A stretch of 64,000 nucleotides of DNA, taken from the NCBI GenBank assembly GCA_027728065.1, contig JAQBVO010000003.1, forward strand, positions 1 through 64,000, written 5' to 3'. The notes below the pieces were generated by a model. The model was not told where the DNA came from and did not search any database. It saw nothing but the letters and a program-made list of their open reading frames with translations. This document shows, piece by piece, positions 1-8,106 of this stretch. The stretch comes from Actinomycetota bacterium. Its GTDB lineage: Bacteria; Actinomycetota; Actinomycetes; Nanopelagicales; Nanopelagicaceae. The position numbers and the translations under genes were made by a program. Each line of letters begins with the position of its first letter. Position 1 is the first letter of the stretch.

Positions 1-622
1 CAACTAAGCGATATGAGAGTTGATCTAAATACTCAAGGGTTGGAAGAGATTTAGCCCATGCGGTGCGTTCGCCCTTTGACTCCATTGCATCTAGATATAG
101 GTAGGCAGCAGCGATCGCATTAGCGAGCAAAAATACGCCGCCTGAAATAATCGCTGCCGATACATGAATAACTAACCATGTTGATTTTAGGGCTGGAACA
201 AGCGGAGCACTTGGTCGGTATAAAACTGCAACTGCAGTACCCAGAGTTAGAAGTACGGCGAGAGAGGTTATTAAGCCTAGCCAGCGCAGATTATATTTTC
301 TAAGCGCCGCTAGATAAGCACCAGAAAATGCAAGCGCGCCAGTGATTGAGAATTCATACATATTGCTCCAGGGCACTCGTCCTGCCGACAGTCCGCGCGC
401 AATAACGCCTACGAATAAAAGTAAAAATCCCAGAATCATCATCGCAGTTGCAATCCGTGCGACCTTATGCGTGCGCTTGTAATCCAATGTTTTAGTGGTG
501 GAGGGATCGGGAGTTTTTACAGCCCAGGCTGTTTCAACGGCATGAGCGAAAAATGAGAGTGTGTAAACAGCCATCGATGAATAAACTAAGTAGTTAGAGA
601 GAAGTGCCCATGTACGTGACAT
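1..622 (-). CDS. ccsB: Cytochrome c biogenesis protein CcsB/CcsA (partial, C-terminus outside window)
   Basis: Multi-spanning membrane protein of system II cytochrome c maturation, which handles heme and attaches it to apocytochrome together with ResB. The first ~207 residues are visible. They show a start MSRTWALLSNYLVYSS, several hydrophobic spans, the RVPWSNMYEF segment typical of CcsA/CcsB and a conserved WLVIHVSAA histidine. The tryptophan-rich heme motif expected nearer the C-terminus lies beyond position 1. The ATG (622-620) directly abuts the TAG of resB, so the two are surely co-transcribed and probably translationally coupled. Confidence 0.9.
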   Translation of the reverse strand, partial: MSRTWALLSNYLVYSSMAVYTLSFFAHAVETAWAVKTPDPSTTKTLDYKRTHKVARIATAMMILGFLLLFVGVIARGLSAGRVPWSNMYEFSITGALAFSGAYLAALRKYNLRWLGLITSLAVLLTLGTAVAVLYRPSAPLVPALKSTWLVIHVSAAIISGGVFLLANAIAAAYLYLDAMESKGERTAWAKSLPTLEYLDQLSYRLV

Positions 623-2092
623 CTATCTCCCCGCCTTCAAAGCTCGTATAAAGATTTCCAGCTCCTGTTCTAAGCCTGGGGCTGCATTCTTGGCAAGTCC
701 TGCAACTTCAACGACACCTGCGACACGAACCCAGATTCTGCGTCGGCGTGTAAATAGAGATGCGAGCAGCCCAGCGATGGCAACAATAGCGCCGACTAGC
801 GCAAAGTTCTTGCCAGAATCTTCAACAATTGAGAGATTAACCCACTGCACATAGCCTTCAAAGGTTATTGAGCCAGTGCTGTATGTAAAGATCTCACCTG
901 GTTTGAGTGACTTTAAGCCAATCTGTGACATAGATGACGTGTCAATGCGATAAATCGATTGTGGTGTGCCTGAATCTAAACCGAGATCACCGCTCCAGAC
1001 CGATAGTAATAAACGTGGGTCAAGGGCTTGAGGGAAGGCACTAATAGCGCCATCGCCATCGCTGCGTTCATAGGTCGGCACGAAAGATCCTACGAAGCCA
1101 ACCTGTGGGTCGGCATCTGGGGCTTTAATCGCACCGATTGAACGCAGGTTTGCATCCTGTGGCAGAAAAGGAACTGGACCTTGCAGAGCAACATTGCCCT
1201 TTGAATCTCTAACCGTAACAACTGGTGAGTAACCAGTTGCCTGCAGATATATCTTTGTATTTCCAATTGCAAGTGGCGAGTTAACTTTAATGACATGCTT
1301 TTCACTCCTAGTTAAATCACCTTGCTGCAGAGTTAGATTGAGCGTGTAGTCCTCAGGTGCGCTGGTCACAAGATTGTAAGTCGCATCAAACTTATCAATA
1401 GTAATAATGAAGCTCTTTAACTTTCCCTCCTTATAGAGCTTGCCATATGCCAGTGAGTCATAAGATGTAGGTGCGTTAACAAATCGTTCACCAACATTTA
1501 GAATGGCATCACCGCGCATACCAAAAAGTGATGAAAATGAGATGCCAAGTAAAACTAAGATAAGTGCAAGATGAAAGAATAGATTTCCAGTCTCGCGCAT
1601 AAAGCCTTTCTCCGCCGAGATCGCTCCATCTTTCTCTAAAACTCTAAATCCTTGTGCCTTAAACCATAGGCGAGCACGTTCAAGCTCTTTGCCTGAGGCA
1701 GTCCATGTCGAATAAAACTCCATGCGAGAGAGGTTTTTAGGCGTAGTTGGCGGTAGTGCCCGCATAGCGTCGAAATGCTCGATAGAACGAGGCAGAACAC
1801 AGCCGATAAGTGAGATAAAAAGGAGAATATAAATCGAGCTAAACCAAGGGGATCCATAGACATCAAATAGATAAAAACGATCCATCCAGCGTGAGAGCTC
1901 GGGTGAGCTTTTATACATATCCCTTACCGCCATTGGGTCCTGTGTGCGCTGGGGAAAAACCGAGCCAGGTATAGATGCAATACCTAAAAGCAATAAGAGA
2001 ATTAACGCTGTGCTCATGCTTGTTAAATGTCTCCATGCATAGCGCAGCAAGCCCCCAGCACCAATCTCTGGAATTTGCACCTCTTGGCTCAT
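623..2092 (-). CDS. resB: Cytochrome c biogenesis protein ResB
   Basis: ResB partner of CcsB in system II heme delivery and ligation on the outer face of the membrane. 489 residues. The N-terminus has the ResB pattern LRYAWRHLTSMSTALILLLL followed by GSVFPQRTQ. Further membrane spans lie near residues 80-100 and 170-190, then a large extracytoplasmic domain, then a last span (VGAIVAIAGLLASLF) near the C-terminus. It sits between ccdA and ccsB with no gap on either side. The set histidine phosphatase - TlpA/ResA - CcdA - ResB - CcsB is the standard actinobacterial arrangement. Confidence 0.93.
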   Translation of the reverse strand: MSQEVQIPEIGAGGLLRYAWRHLTSMSTALILLLLLGIASIPGSVFPQRTQDPMAVRDMYKSSPELSRWMDRFYLFDVYGSPWFSSIYILLFISLIGCVLPRSIEHFDAMRALPPTTPKNLSRMEFYSTWTASGKELERARLWFKAQGFRVLEKDGAISAEKGFMRETGNLFFHLALILVLLGISFSSLFGMRGDAILNVGERFVNAPTSYDSLAYGKLYKEGKLKSFIITIDKFDATYNLVTSAPEDYTLNLTLQQGDLTRSEKHVIKVNSPLAIGNTKIYLQATGYSPVVTVRDSKGNVALQGPVPFLPQDANLRSIGAIKAPDADPQVGFVGSFVPTYERSDGDGAISAFPQALDPRLLLSVWSGDLGLDSGTPQSIYRIDTSSMSQIGLKSLKPGEIFTYSTGSITFEGYVQWVNLSIVEDSGKNFALVGAIVAIAGLLASLFTRRRRIWVRVAGVVEVAGLAKNAAPGLEQELEIFIRALKAGR

Positions 2093-2818
2093 CTATATGA
2101 CCGGGATAAAATCTGTAATCACCGAACGTATCAAGTTTATAATCTGGCTCCACGTCCCAGTTACCTGTAAGAGACCGATCGCAATGAGAAAGATCCCGCC
2201 AATCTTTGAGATTAAATCTCCACGGCGAATCAGATACTTGCGGAGTTTTTGCGAACGATCCAGAAAAACTCCAGATGCAATAAAGGGTAGCCCTAAACCT
2301 AAGCAGTATCCCAGTGAGAGAACTGCACCACGCATCGCAGATGACTCTTGAAATGCCAAAGTCTGTACAGCGGCAAGAGTTGGCCCAATGCAAGGAGTCC
2401 AACCGATTCCAAATAAAAATCCAAGGAGAGGTGCACCGATTAAGCCGCCCGTTGTCTTCATACGTGGGCGAATCGTAAGAGCCATAGGAAATTTACCTAG
2501 AAATATATAACCCAAAAAGATTGTGAGTAGGCCAAGCAGGCGCGAAATAAGTTTTTCATGTGCAATTAGTTGATTTCCTAAACCACCAAAGATGGCCCCG
2601 TATGAGATAAAGACGAGTGAAAATCCACCAACAAATAGGAGTGAACCCAAAAAAAGTTTGCCTCGATTAGCCGAAAATCCTGCGGCAAATGACAGATAGC
2701 CAGGTACGAGAGGTAATACGCAGGGAGAGAGAAAGGAGATTAGGCCTGCAATAAAAGCGACTGGAAAGGCGGTAAAGAGAAAACCACTAAAGATCTGCTC
2801 CACGAGGAAATCTTTCAT
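2093..2818 (-). CDS. ccdA: Thiol-disulfide transporter CcdA
   Basis: Polytopic membrane protein that moves reducing equivalents from cytoplasmic thioredoxin to extracytoplasmic thioredoxin-like proteins such as ResA, keeping apocytochrome CXXCH cysteines reduced. 241 residues with about six hydrophobic spans. The two signature cysteines are visible in SFLSPCVLPLVPGYLSF and in GWTPCIGPTLAA. The start codon overlaps the end of the resA-like gene by 4 nt and the stop abuts the resB start, so it belongs to the same operon. Confidence 0.95.
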   Translation of the reverse strand: MKDFLVEQIFSGFLFTAFPVAFIAGLISFLSPCVLPLVPGYLSFAAGFSANRGKLFLGSLLFVGGFSLVFISYGAIFGGLGNQLIAHEKLISRLLGLLTIFLGYIFLGKFPMALTIRPRMKTTGGLIGAPLLGFLFGIGWTPCIGPTLAAVQTLAFQESSAMRGAVLSLGYCLGLGLPFIASGVFLDRSQKLRKYLIRRGDLISKIGGIFLIAIGLLQVTGTWSQIINLIRSVITDFIPVI

Positions 2819-3360
2819 TCAGCGCTCACTTGTTCAATTAATTTACTAAGTGATGCGACTGTAACTTCTCCCAATATTCGTCCGGCTACCTTTCCATTTT
2901 TGTCTATGACGGCAGTTGATGGAATTGCATTAGCGGGCAATGAATCTCTAAAGCCCAATAAAATCGAGTCATCTATAAGCGTAGGATAGGGAATTCCAAA
3001 TCTACGTGCAAAGGCCTCTGCTGCAGGAGGCATATCACGAGTAAGAATTCCGATAAATGTAACACCGCTGTACTTTTTAGATAGAGCGATTAATGTAGGA
3101 ATTTCCGCGCGGCACGGTGCACACCATGATGCCCATACATTTACGACGGTAACCCTGCCAACTCCATAAGAGTAATTTGTTCCAGAGAGTGTCATGCCTG
3201 CTAAGATTGGTGCATCGATGCGATCATCGACATTAATAAAAGTAACCGACCCATCTCCGGATATAAAACCCTCTTGTGTATTTGAAGAATCCGCATCACC
3301 GCAACTGCTCAGTGCAATCACCATGATTAACACACTAAAAACTCTATAAAAGCGCTTCAT
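2815..3360 (-). CDS. resA: Thioredoxin-like lipoprotein (ResA/TlpA type)
   Basis: Membrane-anchored extracytoplasmic thiol-disulfide oxidoreductase, expected to pass electrons from CcdA to apocytochrome c. The N-terminus is a lipoprotein signal (MKRFYRVFSVLIMVIALSSC) with the lipobox cysteine at residue 20. The thioredoxin active site WCAPC lies at residues 79-83, and the cis-proline region is NAIPSTAVID. 181 residues. The 4-nt overlap with ccdA fits the electron path. A second protein of this kind lies at 55371-55895, so pathway assignment rests on operon position. Confidence 0.9.
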   Translation of the reverse strand: MKRFYRVFSVLIMVIALSSCGDADSSNTQEGFISGDGSVTFINVDDRIDAPILAGMTLSGTNYSYGVGRVTVVNVWASWCAPCRAEIPTLIALSKKYSGVTFIGILTRDMPPAAEAFARRFGIPYPTLIDDSILLGFRDSLPANAIPSTAVIDKNGKVAGRILGEVTVASLSKLIEQVSAE

Positions 3361-3361
3361 T

Positions 3362-3982
3362 TTATTTATTTGATAAAAGGTGACGCACAGGCTCGGAGTA
3401 TGTCAGACCAGAAATGAGGCCATCTTCATCTAAATGAATACTGGTCGCTGATGCTAATGAGCATTCTCGTTTACGTGGATCGTGTAACAAGGGACGGCTC
3501 TCGATAGCGCTTCGTAGAATCCAGATTGGAAGTTGGTGAGATATACAGATTGCATCTTTGCCATTAGCGGCATCGCGAGCGGCAAATACTGCAGCTAACA
3601 TTCTAATAATCTGCTCCTCGTATGGTTCGCCCCATGATGGCCTCCAAGGATTCCATAAGTGTCGCCAAGCCGCAGGATGGCGAAGTGCTCCATCGCCGAC
3701 ACCAAATGCCTTTCCTTCGAAAACATTTGCAGCCTCTATTAAACGCTCATCGGTTGTAATAGAAATATTGTGTGCAGCGGCAATAGGTACAGCCGTCTCT
3801 TGCGCCCGCTGCAGGGGTGAAACATGCAACGCCCCTAAATCAATCGACTTAGACCAATCACCAAGGCTTAGCGCCATTTCATGGCCACGCTTTGAAAGGG
3901 TCCATCCAGGTTGGCGGCCATAGAGAATCTTCCCCGGGTTTTCTACTTCGCCGTGACGAATCACATGAACCGTTGAACTCAT
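3362..3982 (-). CDS. Histidine phosphatase family protein (phosphoglycerate mutase-like)
   Basis: Member of the phosphoglycerate mutase/acid phosphatase superfamily. The catalytic VIRHGE motif is at residues 8-11 from the chosen start, with a second histidine in AICISHQLPIW. The start MSSTVHVIRHG (3982) is preferred to an in-frame ATG at 4039 because it places RHG at the usual position and has a TATGAT box 6 nt upstream. The longer version would run into the divergent gene at 4033. Substrate unknown. A gene of this family precedes the thioredoxin-ccdA-resB-ccsB operon in mycobacteria too, so a role linked to that operon is possible but unproven. Confidence 0.85.
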   Translation of the reverse strand: MSSTVHVIRHGEVENPGKILYGRQPGWTLSKRGHEMALSLGDWSKSIDLGALHVSPLQRAQETAVPIAAAHNISITTDERLIEAANVFEGKAFGVGDGALRHPAAWRHLWNPWRPSWGEPYEEQIIRMLAAVFAARDAANGKDAICISHQLPIWILRSAIESRPLLHDPRKRECSLASATSIHLDEDGLISGLTYSEPVRHLLSNK

Positions 3983-3988
3983 TGGCCA

Positions 3989-3994
3989 ATCATA
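3989..3994 (-). promoter_or_regulatory. Leaderless-type -10 box for the histidine phosphatase operon
   Basis: TATGAT followed by exactly six bases (TGGCCA) and the ATG at 3982. No Shine-Dalgarno is present, which fits transcription starting at or next to the start codon. Confidence 0.55.
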
Positions 3995-4020
3995 AAGCGT
4001 CTGGAATCGACTGAGTTCGT

Positions 4021-4026
4021 TAGGGT
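4021..4026 (+). promoter_or_regulatory. Leaderless-type -10 box for the HAD phosphatase gene
   Basis: TAGGGT, six bases, then ATG at 4033. No ribosome-binding site. Same geometry as the divergent promoter at 3989-3994. Confidence 0.5.
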
Positions 4027-4032
4027 AGTGAC

Positions 4033-4800
4033 ATGGCACTCACGGCTAAACGAGCGGCCTTTTTCGATGTAGATAACACACTCATACGAGGCTCAACGAT
4101 CTATTTCCTTGGTCATGGCATGTATCAGCGGGGCTTCTTCACAAAGAAGGATATCTCCCGCTTTGTTCTAGCCAATCTGAGATTTCGTTTAACCGGGAAA
4201 GAGAATAAAGAGGAGATTGCTCGCTTTCAAAAAGCAGCAACCGACTTTATTGGTGGTCATAGCGTTAAAGATATTGAGGCAATTGCACAAGAAATTTATG
4301 ATGAATTTGTTTCTCCCGCAATCTGGCAAGGCACAATAGATATCGCTCAAAAACATCTTTCAAATAACGAAGAGGTCTGGTTGGTTACCGCCGCCCCTGA
4401 AGATATGGCACTACTAATCGCCAATCGCTTAGGTTTTACCGGAGCCCTCGGTAGCAAGGCTGAGATTAAAGATGGTGCCTATACCGGTGCAATGGAGGGC
4501 GGGCTTTTACATGGAAAAGAAAAAGCTATTGCGGTCCAGGGTTTAGCACAGCGTGCAGGATTAGATCTGGCCAGTTGCTATGCCTACTCTGATAGCCATA
4601 ACGACCTACCACTATTGCAATGCGTCGGTCATCCATCGGCAATCAATCCAGATGCGATCTTGGGACTTCGGGCAATGGCAGAGGGTTGGCCAATCTATGA
4701 TTTTCGCAGAGCTCGCTTTATCGGACGCTTACTCTCTCCCGTTGTTGTGCGCCTGGCCGGCCTTGTAACATGGCTAACACCACGTAGAAAGCCTCGTTGA
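4033..4800 (+). CDS. HAD-IB family phosphatase
   Basis: Haloacid dehalogenase superfamily, subfamily IB (SerB/CicA-like). Motif I is FFDVDNTL with the nucleophile and acid/base aspartates at residues 12 and 14. Motif II is the WLVTAAP stretch, and motif IV is YSDSHNDLPLL. 255 residues. The C-terminal ~30 residues are basic and hydrophobic (RLLSPVVVRLAGLVTWLTP), possibly a membrane-associating helix. Family members dephosphorylate phosphoserine or other small or lipid-like phosphomonoesters, and the substrate here cannot be told from sequence. It is divergent from the cytochrome c operon. Confidence 0.85.
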   Translation: MALTAKRAAFFDVDNTLIRGSTIYFLGHGMYQRGFFTKKDISRFVLANLRFRLTGKENKEEIARFQKAATDFIGGHSVKDIEAIAQEIYDEFVSPAIWQGTIDIAQKHLSNNEEVWLVTAAPEDMALLIANRLGFTGALGSKAEIKDGAYTGAMEGGLLHGKEKAIAVQGLAQRAGLDLASCYAYSDSHNDLPLLQCVGHPSAINPDAILGLRAMAEGWPIYDFRRARFIGRLLSPVVVRLAGLVTWLTPRRKPR

Positions 4801-4839
4801 TTACGCAAGAATCGATAAAGCCAGTAATGTTAGCAAGTT

Positions 4840-7035
4840 ATGGAAATGCGCTCATTCTCTGACTACTTGCGTAGTGTTGATGACCCTGCCTTTTTAGATT
4901 TATTTTCTGCTCGCCCAGATCTAATAACACCAGTACCTCCTGACATCGCATCTCTTGCCGTACGTGCATGCTCAGCGCCAAGTTTGGCACGCGCGATTGA
5001 CTCACTTAATCAATGGCAGTTTCAAGTCCTTGAAGCCGCAGCCGCACTCAACGAACCTTTTGCGCTCAAATCTCTCATTACACTCACCGATAAAGCCGCA
5101 TCGGATGCGCTCACGCATTTAATTTCTATTGGACTTATCTACCCTTCAGAAGATGGCATGCGACTTTCATCGCAGCTGCGCAATGTGATCGGAAACGAGC
5201 CTGCAGGTCTAGGACCTATGTCGGTAGCAAAACTCAAACTAGCCGAGTTAGATAATGCACCCAATGATGCGAGAAAAGTCTTAGAGCGCATTATTTGGGG
5301 GCCGCCGCGCGGAAGCGTTGGGGATATCAAGAATCCAGGACCCGGAGTTGCATGGTTATTAGAGCGCAAATTCTTGGTTCCTTTAGATCAAAGAACAGTT
5401 ATTTTGCCCAGAGAAGTTGGCATTTATCTGCGCGGTGGAAAGGTACATAAAAAAAACTCGATCAATCCACCGATCCTAGAAGGTAGCAAACGCGATGAGC
5501 CCCAAGTAAATCTTGCAGCGATTGCAAATATTGCAACAGTCCTTCGCTGGGTTGAAGAGTTATTAAATTTCTGGGCAGAGGAGCCGGCTGATGCTTTGCG
5601 CGCAGGGGGCTTAGGTGTGCGCGATCTTAAAATACTCTCTAACCACTTAGGTGTTGATGAGTCATGCACTGCCTTTATTGCAGAGTTGGCCTATCTAACC
5701 TCACTTATAAGCATTGATGCCAATGATCGAATTATGCCGAGTAATAAATTTGATATCTGGCTAATGCAAACTCCTGCCGATCGATGGCAGGCTCTTGCCT
5801 CTGCCTGGCTCATAACATCGCGCGTAAGCGGTTTAGTTGGCAGAGTCGAGTCTAGAAACGTTGCGGCGTTGGGGCCTGAACTCGATCGAGTCAACGCCGC
5901 ACGCGTTCGCGCTTTAACACTTCTGATTCTGAGCGAAAATGAATTACTAGCGCCAGATACCACTTCCTTTAATCAGCTCATGGCCTGGCGAGCGCCAGTA
6001 CGCCGTAACTCTTCACTGCAAGAGGAGTTATATCTCTGGACCCTGCGCGAGGCCGAATGGCTCGGAATCACTGGCCAAGGTGCGATTTCTGAGTATGGAG
6101 AGATTTTTCTTAGCGGCGGTGATTTAAATGTAATCAATAATGAGTTACCAAAGAGCGTCGATCATATTTTGATTCAAAGCGATAACACTGCAATCGCACC
6201 TGGACCACTAGAGCATGAGATTTCACAACAGTTAGCGGTCATGGCAGAGATTGAAAGTCGTGGTGGCGCTACCGTTTATCGCTTTAGTGAGGCAACGATT
6301 CGTCGTGCCCTGGATCACGGCAAGACTGGTGATGAGATTAAAGCCTTCTTAATCAAGATATCCAAGACGCCAATGCCACAACCCCTTGAATATCTCATCG
6401 CCGATGTGGCAAAGAAACATGGCAAGTTACGGGTGGGAAATACATCTGCCTTTATCCGCTGTGAGGACACGACTCTCATCACGCAGATTATGAGCGATAA
6501 GAAACTAGAAGTTCTCGCGCTTCGTAGGATTGCACCTGAGGTCGTAATCTGCGATCACGATGCAGCTGACACCATGCGCGTTTTGCGTGAGGCTGGTTAT
6601 CTGCCCGCTGCCGAATCCTCCAATGGTTTGATGTTAACTGCCCCGCGTGCAAACCGTGCGCAGACCAAGCCAAGACCGCCGAGGATTATCGGTGAGATTG
6701 AGATACCGAGTGATGATTTACTAAACGCCGCCGTGCGTGCAATTCGCACTGGTGAAAAATCTAGTCATAGACAGACACATTTGCGAGAGAGTGTAAGTCA
6801 GGCGTTCGGTGCATTGCCGCGCAATAGCGCTAATGAGACATTGGAGTTAGTAAATAGATTTATTGACGAAAAGAAATCACTCTCAATTGGATATGCCGAT
6901 AACAATGGCAGCGTAACTCATCGAATCATCGATCCAATCCGTGTCAGCGCTGGAGCCCTAATCGCCCGTGATCATGCAACGGGTGAAGTTCAATCCTTCC
7001 GAATCCCCCGCATCACCGGCGTAGCACCGATGTAG
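4840..7035 (+). CDS. Helicase-associated domain protein (XPB partner, Helicase_C_3/WYL-like)
   Basis: 731-residue actinobacterial protein of the family found next to the bacterial XPB helicase (the Rv0862c/Rv0861c pair in M. tuberculosis). The N-terminal half reads as winged-helix-like segments (NQWQFQVLEAAAALNEP; GLGVRDLKILSNHLGV). Residues ~520-610 (LEYLIADVAKKHGKLRVG to REAGYLPA) match the helicase C-terminal 3 / XPB-Ssl2 N-terminal-like domain. The last ~70 residues (SIGYADNNGSV...FRIPRITG) look WYL-like. It has no Walker motifs of its own, so it is probably an accessory or DNA-binding partner in repair. Here an M20 peptidase gene separates it from XPB. Confidence 0.82.
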   Translation: MEMRSFSDYLRSVDDPAFLDLFSARPDLITPVPPDIASLAVRACSAPSLARAIDSLNQWQFQVLEAAAALNEPFALKSLITLTDKAASDALTHLISIGLIYPSEDGMRLSSQLRNVIGNEPAGLGPMSVAKLKLAELDNAPNDARKVLERIIWGPPRGSVGDIKNPGPGVAWLLERKFLVPLDQRTVILPREVGIYLRGGKVHKKNSINPPILEGSKRDEPQVNLAAIANIATVLRWVEELLNFWAEEPADALRAGGLGVRDLKILSNHLGVDESCTAFIAELAYLTSLISIDANDRIMPSNKFDIWLMQTPADRWQALASAWLITSRVSGLVGRVESRNVAALGPELDRVNAARVRALTLLILSENELLAPDTTSFNQLMAWRAPVRRNSSLQEELYLWTLREAEWLGITGQGAISEYGEIFLSGGDLNVINNELPKSVDHILIQSDNTAIAPGPLEHEISQQLAVMAEIESRGGATVYRFSEATIRRALDHGKTGDEIKAFLIKISKTPMPQPLEYLIADVAKKHGKLRVGNTSAFIRCEDTTLITQIMSDKKLEVLALRRIAPEVVICDHDAADTMRVLREAGYLPAAESSNGLMLTAPRANRAQTKPRPPRIIGEIEIPSDDLLNAAVRAIRTGEKSSHRQTHLRESVSQAFGALPRNSANETLELVNRFIDEKKSLSIGYADNNGSVTHRIIDPIRVSAGALIARDHATGEVQSFRIPRITGVAPM

Positions 7036-7038
7036 ACT
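7033..7038 (+). promoter_or_regulatory. Leaderless-type -10 box before the M20 peptidase gene
   Basis: TAGACT, six bases (TAGCCC), ATG at 7045. The box overlaps the TAG stop of the upstream gene, suggesting an internal promoter as well as possible read-through. Confidence 0.5.
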
Positions 7039-7044
7039 TAGCCC

Positions 7045-8106
7045 ATGTTATCAGCGCTGGAAAAACTCGTGCGATTGGAATCGCCATCGCAGGATCTAGC
7101 TGCATGCCGCGAAGTTATTAAGCTTGCAAGTGATATCGCATTAGAAGTATTAGGTAGCCCCGCACAGATTTTAGAAGTTAACGGGCGACCAGTTTTTTGG
7201 TGGGGTGCTGACAAAGCAGATGTCGTTGTGCTCGCACACTTGGATACAGTTTGGCCTAAGGGCTCTTTCCAACCACTATGGACGCTTAAAGATAATGTAG
7301 CCACAGGCCCTGGCATCTTTGATATGAAGGCGGGATTTATTCAAGCACTCTTTGCACTCAGAGGCATCAAAGGCTCTGTCGCATTAGTTGCAACCAGTGA
7401 TGAAGAGACTGGTAGCACCACGAGCAAGGATTTCATTATGGAGATCTCTGCGCGTGCTAAAGCCGTACTCGTTGTTGAAGCGACACTGGATGGTAAAGTA
7501 AAAACCGGTCGCAAAGGTACTGCTATGTATCAAATTAAAATTCATGGCAAGGCATCTCATGCCGGTCTTGAGCCAGAAAAAGGCATCAATACCACCGTTG
7601 AGATCGGACATGTAATCCTGGCCGTATCGAGCCTTGAAAATATTGATTTAGGAACCAGTGTTGTTCCAACGATGCTGCGCTCTGGTAACACAACAAATAC
7701 TGTTCCAGATTTAGCAGTACTTGATATCGATGCCCGCTCATTTTCAATAGCCGAACTCGAACGTGTAGATAGATCTATCCGAAGCCTTAAAGCGGTCAAT
7801 CCGCTTGCCCGATATGAAATTACAGGTGGATTTAATCGTCCTGTACTTGAGATAACAGCAACAATGGCCCTCTATGAGCGGGCAGAAAAAGCAGCTAAAG
7901 CGCTAGGTATGCCACCTCTTGGACATGCATCGGTTGGTGGTGCCAGTGACGGTAACTTCGCAGCTAGCGCTGGTGCGCAAGTATTGGATGGTTTAGGTGC
8001 AATTGGTGGTGGCGCTCATGCTGCACACGAATGGGTCGACGTGACAACCCTTGAAATTCGTAGCGCACTTTTACACGAACTTATCAAGGAAATTCTCAAT
8101 GGCTGA
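7045..8106 (+). CDS. M20 family metallopeptidase (carboxypeptidase G2-like)
   Basis: Zinc-dependent amidohydrolase/peptidase of 353 residues. Metal and catalytic motifs: VVLAHLDTVWPKG (His and Asp), FDMKAG, TSDEETGS (catalytic and bridging glutamates), a dimerisation domain starting GRKGTAMYQIKIHGKASHAG, and the C-terminal GGASDGNF/GGGAHAAHEW ligands. Closest in style to glutamate carboxypeptidase/peptidase T-like enzymes that trim peptides or N-acyl amino acids in the cytoplasm; no signal peptide. Its last 8 nt overlap the XPB start, so it is translationally linked to a DNA repair gene with no obvious functional tie. Confidence 0.88.
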   Translation: MLSALEKLVRLESPSQDLAACREVIKLASDIALEVLGSPAQILEVNGRPVFWWGADKADVVVLAHLDTVWPKGSFQPLWTLKDNVATGPGIFDMKAGFIQALFALRGIKGSVALVATSDEETGSTTSKDFIMEISARAKAVLVVEATLDGKVKTGRKGTAMYQIKIHGKASHAGLEPEKGINTTVEIGHVILAVSSLENIDLGTSVVPTMLRSGNTTNTVPDLAVLDIDARSFSIAELERVDRSIRSLKAVNPLARYEITGGFNRPVLEITATMALYERAEKAAKALGMPPLGHASVGGASDGNFAASAGAQVLDGLGAIGGGAHAAHEWVDVTTLEIRSALLHELIKEILNG